DNA of 64,000 nt from Providencia sneebia DSM 19967 (GCF_000314895.2 NZ_CM001773.1:2184461-2248460); one strand, 5' to 3'. Shown: positions 28,016 to 38,819, counted from the first letter of the stretch. The notes: a model not told the origin generated them from the sequence alone. Made by a program: numbers and translations.

Positions 28016-28043
28016 AAGCCATCAGTTATTTAACTGATGGCTT
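28016..28043 (+). terminator. Intra-operon hairpin after the major pilin gene
   Basis: Perfect 13-bp arms AAGCCATCAGTTA/TAACTGATGGCTT with a minimal loop, followed by TAAATTA. It likely terminates most transcripts or protects the pilin mRNA, giving excess major subunit. Confidence 0.8.
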
Positions 28044-28073
28044 TAAATTAATGTTCTGGTGAAGGAGGGTTAA

Positions 28074-28658
28074 GTGACAAGTTATCTATATAAGGAGTTG
28101 AGGCTAACGATAATTTTATTTTTTCTATTAGCTTTTTTTAATTCTGTTGTTGAAGCTAAAGAAATAAAACTATCTAAATATTTAGGCCACACAAAAATTA
28201 TTGGTAGCGTTGTATCTTCTCCATGCTCAATTGTTATGAAAGACCGTTACCAAACTATCGACTTTTCTTCTTTAACAATGACTGAGCTCTCTACTGCACT
28301 TGAGCGTGAGCAACATAATTTACCCTTTGAAATAGAACTTCGTGATTGTGGAAGTATTTATTCAGCAGTTGATAAGAAAACATGGTTTGTCCGGTTTGAA
28401 GGAAATACTGCTGAAAATATTAATGCATTTACCCTTAAGGGAGCTTCGCAGGGTTTAGGCGTTTCAGTATTAGATAATAAATTAAATATATTAGTACCTG
28501 GGCAACTTTATCCATTAATAAAGAATGTCTTATATGATGATACTAAACATGGGCAATCACTTTTTTTGCGTTATTTTCTACGATTAGAGTTAACTGGTAA
28601 ACCATTACAAGCTGGGAATTATCAAGGACTTATTCGTTTTTTTATAGATTATCAATAA
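28074..28658 (+). CDS. Minor fimbrial subunit, MrpB-like
   Basis: 194 residues, started by GTG with AAGGAGGG just upstream. A hydrophobic leader (LTIILFFLLAFFNSVVEA) is followed by a pilin domain: KIIGSVVSSPCSIVM, the second Cys in ELRDCGSIY, and the C-terminus GLIRFFIDYQ. Second position after the main pilin and before the usher equals mrpB in the Proteus MR/P operon, a minor subunit thought to end or anchor the rod. Sequence identity to MrpB cannot be judged here. Confidence 0.8.
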   Translation: MTSYLYKELRLTIILFFLLAFFNSVVEAKEIKLSKYLGHTKIIGSVVSSPCSIVMKDRYQTIDFSSLTMTELSTALEREQHNLPFEIELRDCGSIYSAVDKKTWFVRFEGNTAENINAFTLKGASQGLGVSVLDNKLNILVPGQLYPLIKNVLYDDTKHGQSLFLRYFLRLELTGKPLQAGNYQGLIRFFIDYQ

Positions 28659-28730
28659 TGCAAAAAAAGATATGGTTCTTCAATCTATGAATTGAAGCAT
28701 TCTTTTGCAGATCTTGGGATGGTATAGAGC

Positions 28731-31274
28731 ATGATGTTCAAAATTAGCAAAATAACGCAGGCCTTACTACTTATCTATGGGGTAAGTGCGAGCAATGCTT
28801 ATGCTACAAATACATCAGAATTTAATATTGATATATTAGATGCAGAAGATATCGAAAACGTTGATATGAGCCAATTTTCTGTGGCGGGATATGTAATACC
28901 AGGAGATTATGTTTTATCCGTTTTTGTTAATGGACAGCGATTAGGCTCTCCTCGTGATATTAATGTATTTGTACCAACTTCAGGTAGTGATCAAAACCAA
29001 ATTACCTGCATTCCTGTTGATCTCATCGATTTACTTGGTCTAAAAGAATCCTCTAAAAAAGAAATCACAACATTCCATGATGGAAAATGTTTAGATTTAT
29101 CTGCGTTGGCTGGTGTGACAACAAAAATTGAATTATCAAATCTATCATTAAATATTACGATCCCTCAATCATGGATGGAATACCGTGATCCATATTGGAT
29201 CCCACCAGAATTATGGGAAGAGGGAGTAAATGGTGCATTTATTGACTATAACTTAAACGCTAATTATACCGAAAATAATAATGGTAGTAAACGCAGCTAT
29301 TTATCCAGTAGTGGGACATCTGGGATAAACGTTGGTTCTTGGCGATTACGCGGTGACTATTACGCGACTTATCAAACAGAAAATGCAAATAATGAAAGGG
29401 CATCTCAGACGAAACATGATTTTGATTTCAGTCGTTTATATGCCTTTAAATCTATAAAAAGTTTAAGTTCTCTTTTTACATTGGGTGAAAATTATTTTTA
29501 CTCAGATATTTTTGAATCATGGCAATACACGGGGATGTCTCTCGAAAGTGATGACCGTATGCTGCCACCTAAATTAGTAGGTTATGCACCTGAGATTATT
29601 GGAGTGGCAAATACCAATGCAACAGTTATTGTGCGTAGCCAAGATAGGATTATTTTAGAAACGACCGTTCCCGCAGGACCATTTCGAATCCAAACGTTAG
29701 ATAGCGGGATCCGCTGGGTACTTGATGTCACGGTAAAAGAAGAAGATGGTGAAGAAAAGAAATTTAGCATTACCACAGCTTCTTTGCCATATTTAACTCG
29801 ACCAGGACGCATTGATTATAAATTAGTATCTGGTAAAACTCGATATGATAATCATAAGCATACCGGCAAACCCGTTGCTGGAGGGGAATTTTCTTATGGT
29901 ATTTCAAATGCGTGGTCATTATATGGTGGTTCACAACTTAGTGGTGATTATCAAACTGTAGCTGCCGGTATTGGACGTGACCTTTTTGTCTTGGGTGCTG
30001 TTTCATTTGATATGACCCAATCTATAGCTCACCTTAAGCAAGATAACTTGCAAGGTCGTTCCTATCGTCTCAATTATTCAAAATCTTTTGAAGAAGTCCG
30101 TACAGATATTACCTTTGCTGGATATCGTTTTGCTGATAAGAATTATAGAACGTTATCCCAATTTATGGATGAAAATCGAACAGGGACGATTACAAATATA
30201 CCAAAAGAAAACTATCAAGTTTATATCAATAAATACTTTGATAACTTTAATTTATCATTGAATTATCAACACAGTACTTATTGGCGTGATAAACCACAAA
30301 CTCAATACGGTTTATATGCCAGTACAAATATCAGTATGGCATGGTTATCTCAACAAAATGCAAATATTTCTGTGTCAGCAACGCGAACTGAAAGAAATTA
30401 TAATGGTTCTCAAGATGATTCCGTTAACTTATATCTCTCTATTCCATTTTATGAGAAACATACGTTGAATTTCTCTGAAATTTATTCTCGTTCAGGTGGA
30501 AGTAATCGATATAACCATAGTGTAGGGTTTAGTGGTTATAACGATACCGATAGTTACAATGTTAATGTTGGTTATACAAATGGACAAAATGTTGATAGTC
30601 AATCTAGTGTAAGTGGGTATTACACCCGTAGTTTATCCCAAGCAAACATTTCTGCGAATGCTAGTTATGTACCACAGCAATATCGGAGTATTGGTGCTTC
30701 GATTAATAGCGGTATAACAGCGACTGGATATGGAGTTGCATTACATCGTTCAGCTTATGGTGATACTCGATTAATGATCACGACAGATGGGGTAAGTGAT
30801 GTTCCATTAGATAATGGTATAACAAAAACCAATTATTTCGGTGTAGCCGTGATCCCGAATATTAATAGTTATAGACGTTCAACCATTTCAATTAATACGA
30901 GTAAATTACCAGACAATATAGAAACATTGGACTCTACGACAGATATTACATTGACGAAAGGCGCAATTGGTCACCGTGTTTTAACTGTAATGAAAGGAGA
31001 AAAAATCTTTGCCGTGCTGTCTTTAGCTGATGGAAAAACTCCACCATTTGGAGCAAGTGTCCGTAATAAAGATAATCGTGAATTGGGCATAGTGGGTGAA
31101 GATGGTGTGACTTGGTTAGTTGGGGTTTCCCCTGAAGAGAAACTATCTGTTTTCTGGGGCGGTGAACCTCAATGCGAACTACATTTACCTAATGAACTTA
31201 AAGCTAATTCGGACATGATTTTATTACCGTGTTCCCTTGCGATTAAGACTGAGAGTTTGGCTAAAGTTAATTAA
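28731..31274 (+). CDS. Fimbrial outer membrane usher
   Basis: 847-residue FimD/PapC-family usher. A signal peptide (about 1-25, ending SNAYA) is followed by the N-terminal chaperone-binding domain (FNIDILDAEDIENVDMSQFSVAGYVIPGDY), a 24-strand beta-barrel with an internal plug near 240-330 (LPPKLVGYAPEIIGVANTNATVIV, PAGPFRIQTLDSGIRWVLDVTVKEEDG), and two C-terminal domains with the Cys pair in PQCELHLP and LLPCSLA. It forms the pore for subunit secretion and ordered assembly of the fimbria. The start may be the first or second of two adjacent ATG codons. Confidence 0.95.
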   Translation: MMFKISKITQALLLIYGVSASNAYATNTSEFNIDILDAEDIENVDMSQFSVAGYVIPGDYVLSVFVNGQRLGSPRDINVFVPTSGSDQNQITCIPVDLIDLLGLKESSKKEITTFHDGKCLDLSALAGVTTKIELSNLSLNITIPQSWMEYRDPYWIPPELWEEGVNGAFIDYNLNANYTENNNGSKRSYLSSSGTSGINVGSWRLRGDYYATYQTENANNERASQTKHDFDFSRLYAFKSIKSLSSLFTLGENYFYSDIFESWQYTGMSLESDDRMLPPKLVGYAPEIIGVANTNATVIVRSQDRIILETTVPAGPFRIQTLDSGIRWVLDVTVKEEDGEEKKFSITTASLPYLTRPGRIDYKLVSGKTRYDNHKHTGKPVAGGEFSYGISNAWSLYGGSQLSGDYQTVAAGIGRDLFVLGAVSFDMTQSIAHLKQDNLQGRSYRLNYSKSFEEVRTDITFAGYRFADKNYRTLSQFMDENRTGTITNIPKENYQVYINKYFDNFNLSLNYQHSTYWRDKPQTQYGLYASTNISMAWLSQQNANISVSATRTERNYNGSQDDSVNLYLSIPFYEKHTLNFSEIYSRSGGSNRYNHSVGFSGYNDTDSYNVNVGYTNGQNVDSQSSVSGYYTRSLSQANISANASYVPQQYRSIGASINSGITATGYGVALHRSAYGDTRLMITTDGVSDVPLDNGITKTNYFGVAVIPNINSYRRSTISINTSKLPDNIETLDSTTDITLTKGAIGHRVLTVMKGEKIFAVLSLADGKTPPFGASVRNKDNRELGIVGEDGVTWLVGVSPEEKLSVFWGGEPQCELHLPNELKANSDMILLPCSLAIKTESLAKVN

Positions 31275-31387
31275 ACGTAGTTAATATATATTAAATTTTA
31301 AGAAAAGTAGGGTACTAAAAATATTTTTAATATTTGTTATTGCTTAATGGCTAAAGAGCAACAATACCCTTAGAGAAGAGATATTTA

Positions 31388-32137
31388 ATGAGGTTAGTTA
31401 TGTTGAATGTAAAACTACGCACTGGATTAAGTTGCGCTATTCTTGGCATTACAGCAATGATGTCATTTAATGCTATTAGTGCAGTGACATTAGATAGAAC
31501 ACGGATTATTTTTCCTGGTTCGGAAAAGTCTATAAATATTACTATTACAAATGATAATCCTGACGAAGCTTATTTAGCTCAAAGTTGGATAGAAGATTTA
31601 GATGGCAATAAATTAACTAAAGGTGCAATTTTAGCAACACCTCCATTACAACGTATGGAACCTAATAGCAAAAGTTTAGTACGTTTAAGTACAACTCCTT
31701 TATTAAATACTTTACCAAAGGATCGTGAATCAGTTTTCTATTTTAATTTACGTGAAGTTCCACCTAAATCAAAAGACGCTAATACATTACAAATTGCGTT
31801 GCAATCACGGGTAAAATTATTTTATCGCCCTGAGAGTATTTTGACAGAGGCACAGACAAAATGGGCTCATAAAGTGACATTGACAAAAGTCGCGAATGGA
31901 TATCGTTTAAATAATACTACGCCTTTTAATTTAACTGTGATTGGATTTGGTAATAATAAAAATGATTCAGAGCTAAGTAATTTCAACGTAGTTATGGTGC
32001 CGCCTAAGTCAACACAACTTATAACATCGAGTTTAATAGCGATGCCACATTTAACTTATATTAATGATTATGGTGGAAAACCAACGTTAGTATTTAAATG
32101 CCAAGGTGATACTTGTACGGTAACAGGTGAAGGTTAA
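31388..32137 (+). CDS. Periplasmic fimbrial chaperone, PapD-like
   Basis: 249-residue PapD/FimC-family chaperone. A signal peptide runs to about residue 32 (FNAISA), followed by AVTLDRTRIIFPGSEKSINITITND, which carries the first beta strand and the conserved Arg of the subunit-anchoring cleft, and SVFYFNLREVPPKSK, the family signature. The second immunoglobulin-like domain includes RVKLFYRPESIL (conserved Lys) and a Cys pair near the C-terminus (FKCQGDTC). It supplies the donor strand to subunits and delivers them to the usher. Two ATG codons (31388, 31400) are possible; the later has AGG closer by. Confidence 0.93.
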   Translation: MRLVMLNVKLRTGLSCAILGITAMMSFNAISAVTLDRTRIIFPGSEKSINITITNDNPDEAYLAQSWIEDLDGNKLTKGAILATPPLQRMEPNSKSLVRLSTTPLLNTLPKDRESVFYFNLREVPPKSKDANTLQIALQSRVKLFYRPESILTEAQTKWAHKVTLTKVANGYRLNNTTPFNLTVIGFGNNKNDSELSNFNVVMVPPKSTQLITSSLIAMPHLTYINDYGGKPTLVFKCQGDTCTVTGEG

Positions 32138-32170
32138 GTACTAACAAATATTAAGCATAAGGAAAGGGCG

Positions 32171-32593
32171 ATGAGACGAGCACATTATTTTCGCGATGTA
32201 ATATATGCAGGATTATTCTTCATCACTATGGGTGTTAGCCATACTTGTGTGGCTAAGGATGTAATCATTGATACGCCAGTTACCCAACATGATTATGAAT
32301 CAATACATCAAGGAATATTGGTTGTTAAAGCAGCCCTTTTCAATGCACCTTGTAATTTATCTTTTGAAAATAAATACACTTTAACTGAATGTGGTGCAGG
32401 TAGCTCATATCGAGATCTACCTTTAATGAATTTGACAGCACGTACGCCAGTCACATTACAATTTATTGGTTTTCCTAATGGTGTAGTTTCGCAACGTTAT
32501 CCTATTTTATTATTAAATGGAAATAATGAGATAAGAGTTCCACTGAGACTGATAAATCAATCTAGCGTACGCCTAGAGGTGAATTATGAATAA
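32171..32593 (+). CDS. Short fimbrial accessory subunit, MrpE position
   Basis: 140 residues with a signal peptide ending near HTCVAKD. The mature part (about 110 residues) is shorter than ordinary pilins, has Cys in FNAPCNLSF and LTECGAG, and ends VRLEVNYE, the usual pilin C-terminus. AAGGAAAGGGCG precedes the ATG, and its end overlaps the next gene by eight bases. It lies just after the chaperone, the place of mrpE. The likely role is a minor tip or adaptor subunit. Confidence 0.78.
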   Translation: MRRAHYFRDVIYAGLFFITMGVSHTCVAKDVIIDTPVTQHDYESIHQGILVVKAALFNAPCNLSFENKYTLTECGAGSSYRDLPLMNLTARTPVTLQFIGFPNGVVSQRYPILLLNGNNEIRVPLRLINQSSVRLEVNYE

Positions 32594-33122
32594 GCTTGCA
32601 AGATTAATTTATGGGTTAACAGCATCATTCGTATTTTTACCATTAAATAGTTTTGCTATCGGCAATTTTTTAGAAGTTCAATTTTCTGGCGAATTACTCT
32701 CAACACAATGTCAGGTTTCAGCAACTTCCATAAATAAAAAAATCACATTACAAAATATACGCTGGCAATATATTAATGAGCATGGCAGTAGTGCAATAAC
32801 GCCATTTACGATTGAAATTGAAAAATGTGTTCAATCTGATTTAAATAAAATTGTTAAATTTACATGGGAAAGTTCTAATTTAGTTACGATTGGTAATGAT
32901 AAATTTTTAAAGACTCAAGGACCAAGTGGGGTTTTGCTTGGACTCGTTGATGGTGATGAATTACCTCTAACGTGGAGTCAAGCTATGAAAATAGGAAAAG
33001 TGACAACTGTTAAGGGTGAACAACAATTTAATTTTGGTGTATATGTTAGAAAACCAGCTGTTGGTGATGCTAAAGTCGGAGAATTTACTGGAACCGCGAC
33101 ATTTAAAGTGGAGTATGAATAA
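32586..33122 (+). CDS. Minor fimbrial subunit, MrpF position
   Basis: 178-residue pilin with a signal peptide ending near NSFA, mature start IGNFLEVQFSGELLSTQCQV, second Cys in EIEKCVQ, and the C-terminal donor/chaperone motif GTATFKVEYE. Overlaps its neighbours on both sides (eight bases upstream, one base downstream as TAATG), so translation is coupled through this part of the operon. Probably a tip-fibrillum or adaptor subunit. Confidence 0.85.
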   Translation: MNKLARLIYGLTASFVFLPLNSFAIGNFLEVQFSGELLSTQCQVSATSINKKITLQNIRWQYINEHGSSAITPFTIEIEKCVQSDLNKIVKFTWESSNLVTIGNDKFLKTQGPSGVLLGLVDGDELPLTWSQAMKIGKVTTVKGEQQFNFGVYVRKPAVGDAKVGEFTGTATFKVEYE

Positions 33123-33646
33123 TGAAAATTATTAATAAACTAAAGATATTCTCTTTATTTATTTTAATGTCATGTTTCAGTCAAGCGGATGTCATTATTG
33201 ATGTTACAGCAAAGCTGATAGATCCTGCTTGTACTATCCGTAGTAAGGATAATTCTAAACCCTTACAGATTAACTTTGGTTCATTAAACCCTGAGCTAAT
33301 CAATACACCAAATAGTACTCGAGATTTTTCTATTTATATTTCGGGATGTGATTCAACTAATCTTGCCATTATAGTAACTCCAAAGACAAATGGCGCAATG
33401 TCCTACAACGGTCGAAATATTCTCAGTACTAATACATCTGGTTTAGGTATTGACTTAAAACAGGTTAATGGGACTTCCGTCAGGGATTTAGAAATTAGTA
33501 AACTTCAGCGCATTTACCCAGTGAAAAACTCTAGTACAGAGTCCCGATTAGATTTAAAAGCCCAATTAGTTAATGTTGGTGCTATCGGCGATTTAGCATT
33601 AGGTCAATTTAGCACCTCAGCTACGTTTACTGTAACTTATAATTAA
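33122..33646 (+). CDS. Minor fimbrial subunit, MrpG position
   Basis: 174-residue pilin: signal peptide (about 1-22, SCFSQA), DVIIDVTAKLIDPACTIR, second Cys in ISGCDS, an Asn/Thr-rich middle and the C-terminus STSATFTVTYN. The start codon overlaps the previous stop by one base. By position it equals MrpG, usually the adaptor joining rod and tip adhesin. Confidence 0.85.
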   Translation: MKIINKLKIFSLFILMSCFSQADVIIDVTAKLIDPACTIRSKDNSKPLQINFGSLNPELINTPNSTRDFSIYISGCDSTNLAIIVTPKTNGAMSYNGRNILSTNTSGLGIDLKQVNGTSVRDLEISKLQRIYPVKNSSTESRLDLKAQLVNVGAIGDLALGQFSTSATFTVTYN

Positions 33647-33658
33647 TAGGTTCATATT

Positions 33659-34858
33659 ATGATGTTTAACTCAACAAATAGCGTAGGTAGACGGAAATTA
33701 ATTCATCAAGATAATAAAGGTAAGAATACGAATATAAAACGAGTTACATTATTTTGTATCTCCAACTTATTCACATTATCTTCAGGTTTTTTATTATTAA
33801 ATGCTACTGTTCGTGCAGATTATATTCCCGTGGTCATAAACCCTAATGATGGTTATTTTATAACCTTGAAAGGTGATAATAAAATATCTGAACCCCCTAT
33901 TACGGTTGGTGGAAAAAACTATTACGAGATTGGTAATGGAATAGTACTTAATTATGATTCCCCAGATGTATCAAATAATGGTGATGTTAAATGTCTCGGT
34001 ATAGTTTCGTCGCCGACAGGTAGTAAAGGGATAGATAGATCTAATGCATCACATCGTCTTTTCATACAACTTCCGCCTATTGGAAAAATATCGGGTGACC
34101 AAGCTTATCGAATAAATGATAACTTAGTAATGACAGTTAACCCAACAAAGTTTCCGGGTATGCTGGATGGATGGGTCCAAAACCCCGCGCCATCTTGCGC
34201 TACTCTTAAAGAATCAGACAAAGATAAAGTCCCAGCTAAAACTGAACCGATAAAAAACTTCAATGTACAGTTCCCAGTTAACTTTCATTTTTTTGTTAGT
34301 AAACGCATTATTGATAATGAGTTACCTATTCCTGCAATGGATCTTGGTAGTTATGTTCGCCACTTTCGCCGTCCTGGAGGTGGTCCACCTAACGTGTCAA
34401 CTTGGCCTATTAATGAAGCAACAGCACCGATTAGGCTCTCTAGCTCAACTTTAAATGTAAGATCCTATTGTACAACCAGTAGTAGTACTGGACAGGTGAG
34501 TACCGTAAAAATTAATCATGGGGTACTTAATAGTTTAAATTATGATAGTGTTGTTAAAGAGAAGGTTAATTATAACTGTAAATTCACGGGCCTTACTAAG
34601 GTAAACTTTCGACTTGATTATAATACTGATGACGTTAAAAAAGGGTTACCACTTTATTCCAATGACTCTGGTACCCAAAAGAAAATTTATACTAAATTAG
34701 AACTTACAGATGAAAGCTCACCTAATAATAAGGGTCAAAGTATTAATATTAATATTAGGAATAGAGCAACGATTGGGATTACAAGTCATCTGCAAGGTTC
34801 AAATGCTTCAGGTGGTGATTATTCAGGCTCTGCATGGTTGATTGCAACTTACGATTAA
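33659..34858 (+). CDS. Putative fimbrial tip adhesin (MrpH position)
   Basis: 399-residue last gene of the operon. A hydrophobic segment at about residues 28-52 (VTLFCISNLFTLSSGFLLLN...VRA) looks like a signal peptide preceded by an unusually long, basic cytoplasmic stretch; no better start is visible. The mature protein is two-domain: an N-terminal region (about 53-240) unlike pilins, with Cys pairs at CLG and SCATL and the Arg/His/Gly-Pro-rich VRHFRRPGGGPP, then a pilin-like domain (STLNVRSYCTTSSS... YNCKFTGL ... SAWLIATYD). This is the architecture of tip adhesins. The receptor is unknown. It is longer than MrpH, so ligand specificity probably differs. Confidence 0.82.
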   Translation: MMFNSTNSVGRRKLIHQDNKGKNTNIKRVTLFCISNLFTLSSGFLLLNATVRADYIPVVINPNDGYFITLKGDNKISEPPITVGGKNYYEIGNGIVLNYDSPDVSNNGDVKCLGIVSSPTGSKGIDRSNASHRLFIQLPPIGKISGDQAYRINDNLVMTVNPTKFPGMLDGWVQNPAPSCATLKESDKDKVPAKTEPIKNFNVQFPVNFHFFVSKRIIDNELPIPAMDLGSYVRHFRRPGGGPPNVSTWPINEATAPIRLSSSTLNVRSYCTTSSSTGQVSTVKINHGVLNSLNYDSVVKEKVNYNCKFTGLTKVNFRLDYNTDDVKKGLPLYSNDSGTQKKIYTKLELTDESSPNNKGQSININIRNRATIGITSHLQGSNASGGDYSGSAWLIATYD

Positions 34859-34866
34859 TGATTAGA

Positions 34867-34905
34867 AGGGTTGATTAACGCCAAGAAAGTCAACCCTGTT
34901 AATTT
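34867..34905 (+). terminator. Terminator of the fimbrial operon
   Basis: Arms AGGGTTGA (34867-34874) and TCAACCCT (34890-34897) followed by GTTAATTTT. Confidence 0.75.
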
Positions 34906-35113
34906 TATATATTGGGAACACACTATTAATAACAATTTTTATTCTGTTTTCTTATTTCGAATCTAATCTTTTTCTTCTTTACCATCAATATAAATAATTG
35001 CATATTATTCCGTCTAAATAGTAAGAAACTGAAGAATTTATCACATAACTATTTCTGCTCGTGTTATATTTCTTTCCATGATTTGATGTCTTTTACGTGG
35101 AGTAGGTTAAGCA

Positions 35114-36214
35114 ATGAGCAAATTACGGGTAGGTGTTATTTTTGGTGGTAAATCAACTGAGCACGAAGTTTCGTTACAATCCGCAAAAAATATTATCAAC
35201 AGTCTTGATCGTAATAAATTTGATGTATGCTTGATAGGAATTGATAAGGAAGGGCACTGGTATGAATATGATGAAGATAATTTTCTCAACTATGCAGATG
35301 ATCCTTCACTAATTGCGCTGAGTACACCTAAGCAGGGCATTGCAATTATTCCTGGAAAAACAACTCAGCAATTTATCTCACTTGAAAATGCGCAACCACT
35401 TCCGCAAATTGATGTTATTTTCCCTATTGTTCATGGCAATTTAGGTGAAGATGGCTCTTTGCAAGGCTTATTACGCATGGTGAACCTACCTTTTGTTGGC
35501 TCTGGGGTTCTCGGTTCTTCTGCTTGCATGGATAAAGATGTCACTAAACGTTTATTACGTGATGCTGGGTTACAGGTTGCTCCATTTATTAGTGCGACCA
35601 TAGAAGAGCGTGAGAACATTGATTATGATACTGTCGTAAATCAGCTTGGATTACCTCTCTTTATTAAACCTGCCAACCAAGGTTCTTCCGTTGGGATAAG
35701 CAAGGTGACCAATAAAGATGAATTTGATGCAGCGATAAATTTTGCCTTCTTATTTGATGTGAAAATATTGATTGAAAGTGCAATCAAAGGGCGAGAAATA
35801 GAGTGTGCTGTATTAGGCAATGAAAACCCAATAGCTAGCCCATGCGGTGAGATTGTGTTGCATGATAGTTTTTATGCTTACAATACAAAATATATTGATG
35901 ATAACGGTGCATCGGTTGTTGTTCCTGCAATGTTAGCACCTGAAATTAGTGATAAAATTCGTAACATTGCGCTACAAGCATACAAGGCATTAGATTGCAG
36001 TGGTTTATCCCGTGTTGATGTATTTTTGACCGAAGGAAACCATGTTGTGATTAACGAAATTAATACGCTACCGGGTTTTACTAATATCAGTATGTATCCT
36101 AAATTATGGCAGGAAAATGGCCTGTCATATCAAATGTTGATCAGCCGCCTTATTGAATTGGCTATTGAAAAATATCAACAAATGCAAGAGCTTAAAACAA
36201 TGAGTGACCTTTAA
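35114..36214 (+). CDS. ddlA: D-alanine--D-alanine ligase DdlA
   Basis: 366 residues against 364 in E. coli DdlA. ATP-grasp enzyme joining two D-alanines for peptidoglycan. The N-terminal domain has RVGVIFGGKSTEHEVSL and VIFPIVHGNLGEDGSLQGLL with the catalytic Glu. The ATP-grasp domain has LFIKPANQGSSVGISKV, the omega loop around DSFYAYNTKYID, and metal ligands in RVDVFLTEGNHVVINEINTLPGFTNISMYPK. The longer length and YDEDNF/KQGIAI insert point to DdlA rather than DdlB. It is monocistronic, with GGAGTAGGTTAAGC before the ATG and a terminator after. Confidence 0.95.
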   Translation: MSKLRVGVIFGGKSTEHEVSLQSAKNIINSLDRNKFDVCLIGIDKEGHWYEYDEDNFLNYADDPSLIALSTPKQGIAIIPGKTTQQFISLENAQPLPQIDVIFPIVHGNLGEDGSLQGLLRMVNLPFVGSGVLGSSACMDKDVTKRLLRDAGLQVAPFISATIEERENIDYDTVVNQLGLPLFIKPANQGSSVGISKVTNKDEFDAAINFAFLFDVKILIESAIKGREIECAVLGNENPIASPCGEIVLHDSFYAYNTKYIDDNGASVVVPAMLAPEISDKIRNIALQAYKALDCSGLSRVDVFLTEGNHVVINEINTLPGFTNISMYPKLWQENGLSYQMLISRLIELAIEKYQQMQELKTMSDL

Positions 36215-36221
36215 TATGATT

Positions 36222-36252
36222 AATGCGCCTTCCGAATGAAGGCGCATTTAAT
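36222..36252. terminator. Terminator after ddlA
   Basis: Perfect 11-bp stem AATGCGCCTTC/GAAGGCGCATT with a five-base loop. It lies between two converging genes and may act on both. Confidence 0.85.
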
Positions 36253-36257
36253 ATTGA

Positions 36258-37031
36258 TTATTTACACCAAACATAATTGATATAACGGAATAAAGGCTCG
36301 AAACCAAATTTTTTGTACAATCCTAATCCTGCCTCGGAAGCATCAAGGAAACAGTATTCAACATTTTGCTGGCGGCAAAATGCTAAAGCATAATCAATTA
36401 ATTGAGTTGCATAACCTTTCCCTTGGTGAGCAATTTCAGTACCAATATCATCAAAACGGGCAATTGCCCCTTCAATTGTTACCGTCATTGAAGTTGCAGG
36501 CTCTCCATTGACTAACAACACCAAATGGAATTGAGGTGAGCCTTGTAAAAGGGCCTCTTCATGGTAGCGAACATATTCATGAATCACTTGGTCATTCGAA
36601 TCTGGAATATAGAAAGCGGAAACTAATGGCTTAGCCCATAACGCAAGATCATGATTAGCAAAGACAATATCGACTTGATTTTTAGGTAATTCAACAGATA
36701 ACTGCTTCTCTAAAGCGAGTGCCATAGCGGTTGTGACGCTGTCACGCTTATATCCTAATAATTCGACTTCTCCTTGAACTTTTTGCAGCATTTCTTCTGG
36801 GATCACCAACGTGTGATCTTTTTTCTGTGCAATAAACAAATGATGAGCTTGTTTTAATGCAGAAATCGTTGATTCAGGTTGCAAATAAATGAAGTTAAAG
36901 ATGGGAGAGTCAAGTGGCGTGAGATAACAAATTGTATGCTGTTCAATTTGAATACTGTGTTCGCAAATTGCGTTCCAGAAGGTTTTTTCAATTGATTGGT
37001 AATGTCTTAAATAATAGAGCGGAATATTCAT
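36258..37031 (-). CDS. GNAT-family protein with extended N-terminal domain
   Basis: 257 residues. The first 120 or so have no recognisable motif (mixed alpha/beta, LAMALEKQL region), and the C-terminal 130 form a GNAT domain: ARFDDIGTEIAHQGKGYATQLIDYALAFCRQ carries the acetyl-CoA motif A, and YCFLDASEAGLGLYKKFGFEPLFRYINYVW the end of the fold. This two-part form is seen in acetyltransferases that modify small molecules, with the N-terminal part a degenerate GNAT-like half. Substrate unknown. It converges on ddlA. Confidence 0.78.
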   Translation of the reverse strand: MNIPLYYLRHYQSIEKTFWNAICEHSIQIEQHTICYLTPLDSPIFNFIYLQPESTISALKQAHHLFIAQKKDHTLVIPEEMLQKVQGEVELLGYKRDSVTTAMALALEKQLSVELPKNQVDIVFANHDLALWAKPLVSAFYIPDSNDQVIHEYVRYHEEALLQGSPQFHLVLLVNGEPATSMTVTIEGAIARFDDIGTEIAHQGKGYATQLIDYALAFCRQQNVEYCFLDASEAGLGLYKKFGFEPLFRYINYVWCK

Positions 37032-37357
37032 TTCGTCAGTTACCTGATAAAAAATGTGTCAGTTGATAGAGGCTCAATATGATTGATTCTGTGTTATGTA
37101 TTACTTTTATTTTGTACTACATGATTAACTTAATAGTGTCAGAAAAATGAAATTAATCATATATAAACTGATAAATTCAGCAACTATCTATGATAATTAC
37201 ATTACATCTTGTGCTTCTGCTCGCATTCTTAACAATATTTTAAAGTCTTAGTTTTTTGTCTATAGATTTTTTCCTATTTTCTGTTAGTCCGGTTTCGACT
37301 GTACAATTATCCCTTTCAATACTATACTCCCCCTAAGTATGTAACGGGTTATTAATG
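37032..37357. promoter_or_regulatory. Intergenic region with the frm promoter
   Basis: No gene. The right-hand end holds the frm promoter/operator; the left part is the presumed promoter of the leftward GNAT gene. Confidence 0.5.
37321..37340 (+). promoter_or_regulatory. FrmR operator
   Basis: ACTATACTCCCCCTAAGTAT: a C/G tract flanked by the AT-rich inverted halves ACTATAC and TAAGTAT, the operator type of the RcnR/CsoR/FrmR repressors. It sits 18-37 bases before the frmR start and overlaps the likely -10 region, so bound FrmR would block transcription until formaldehyde is present. Confidence 0.75.
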
Positions 37358-37630
37358 ATGCCACATTCCCCAAAAGAGAAAAAAGCGGTTCTAACTCGCG
37401 TTAGAAAGCTAAAAGGGCAGTTACTTGCTCTTGAAACTGCTTTAGAAAATGAAGCAGATTGCAGTGCGGTATTACAGCAAATTGCTGCAATTAGAGGTGC
37501 TGTAAACGGTTTAATGGCGGGCGTATTAGAAAGTCATTTAAGAGAAGGTTTGCAGGCTTCGGCAACAACATCAGAACAGAGAGAGTCTGTTGATGATGCT
37601 ATTTCACTGATCCGCACATATCTGCGTTAA
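37358..37630 (+). CDS. frmR: Formaldehyde-sensing repressor FrmR
   Basis: Small all-helical repressor of the CsoR/RcnR family, 90 residues from MPHSPKEKK (the ATG one codon earlier is less like the family). Formaldehyde crosslinks Pro2 to Cys35, and both are present, as is His60 (LESH), the metal-site remnant. KLKGQL and [12 protein letters not shown] are family motifs. It heads the frmRAB operon and controls it through the C-tract operator just upstream. The frmA start lies 18 bases after its stop. Confidence 0.95.
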   Translation: MPHSPKEKKAVLTRVRKLKGQLLALETALENEADCSAVLQQIAAIRGAVNGLMAGVLESHLREGLQASATTSEQRESVDDAISLIRTYLR

Positions 37631-37636
37631 CACTAA

Positions 37637-38761
<1,125 letters not shown>

Positions 38762-38819
38762 TGTCCTAACGCTATTTTAAATTGCATCCGTAAGCTAATG
38801 ATTTGATAAGGAAGAAGAT

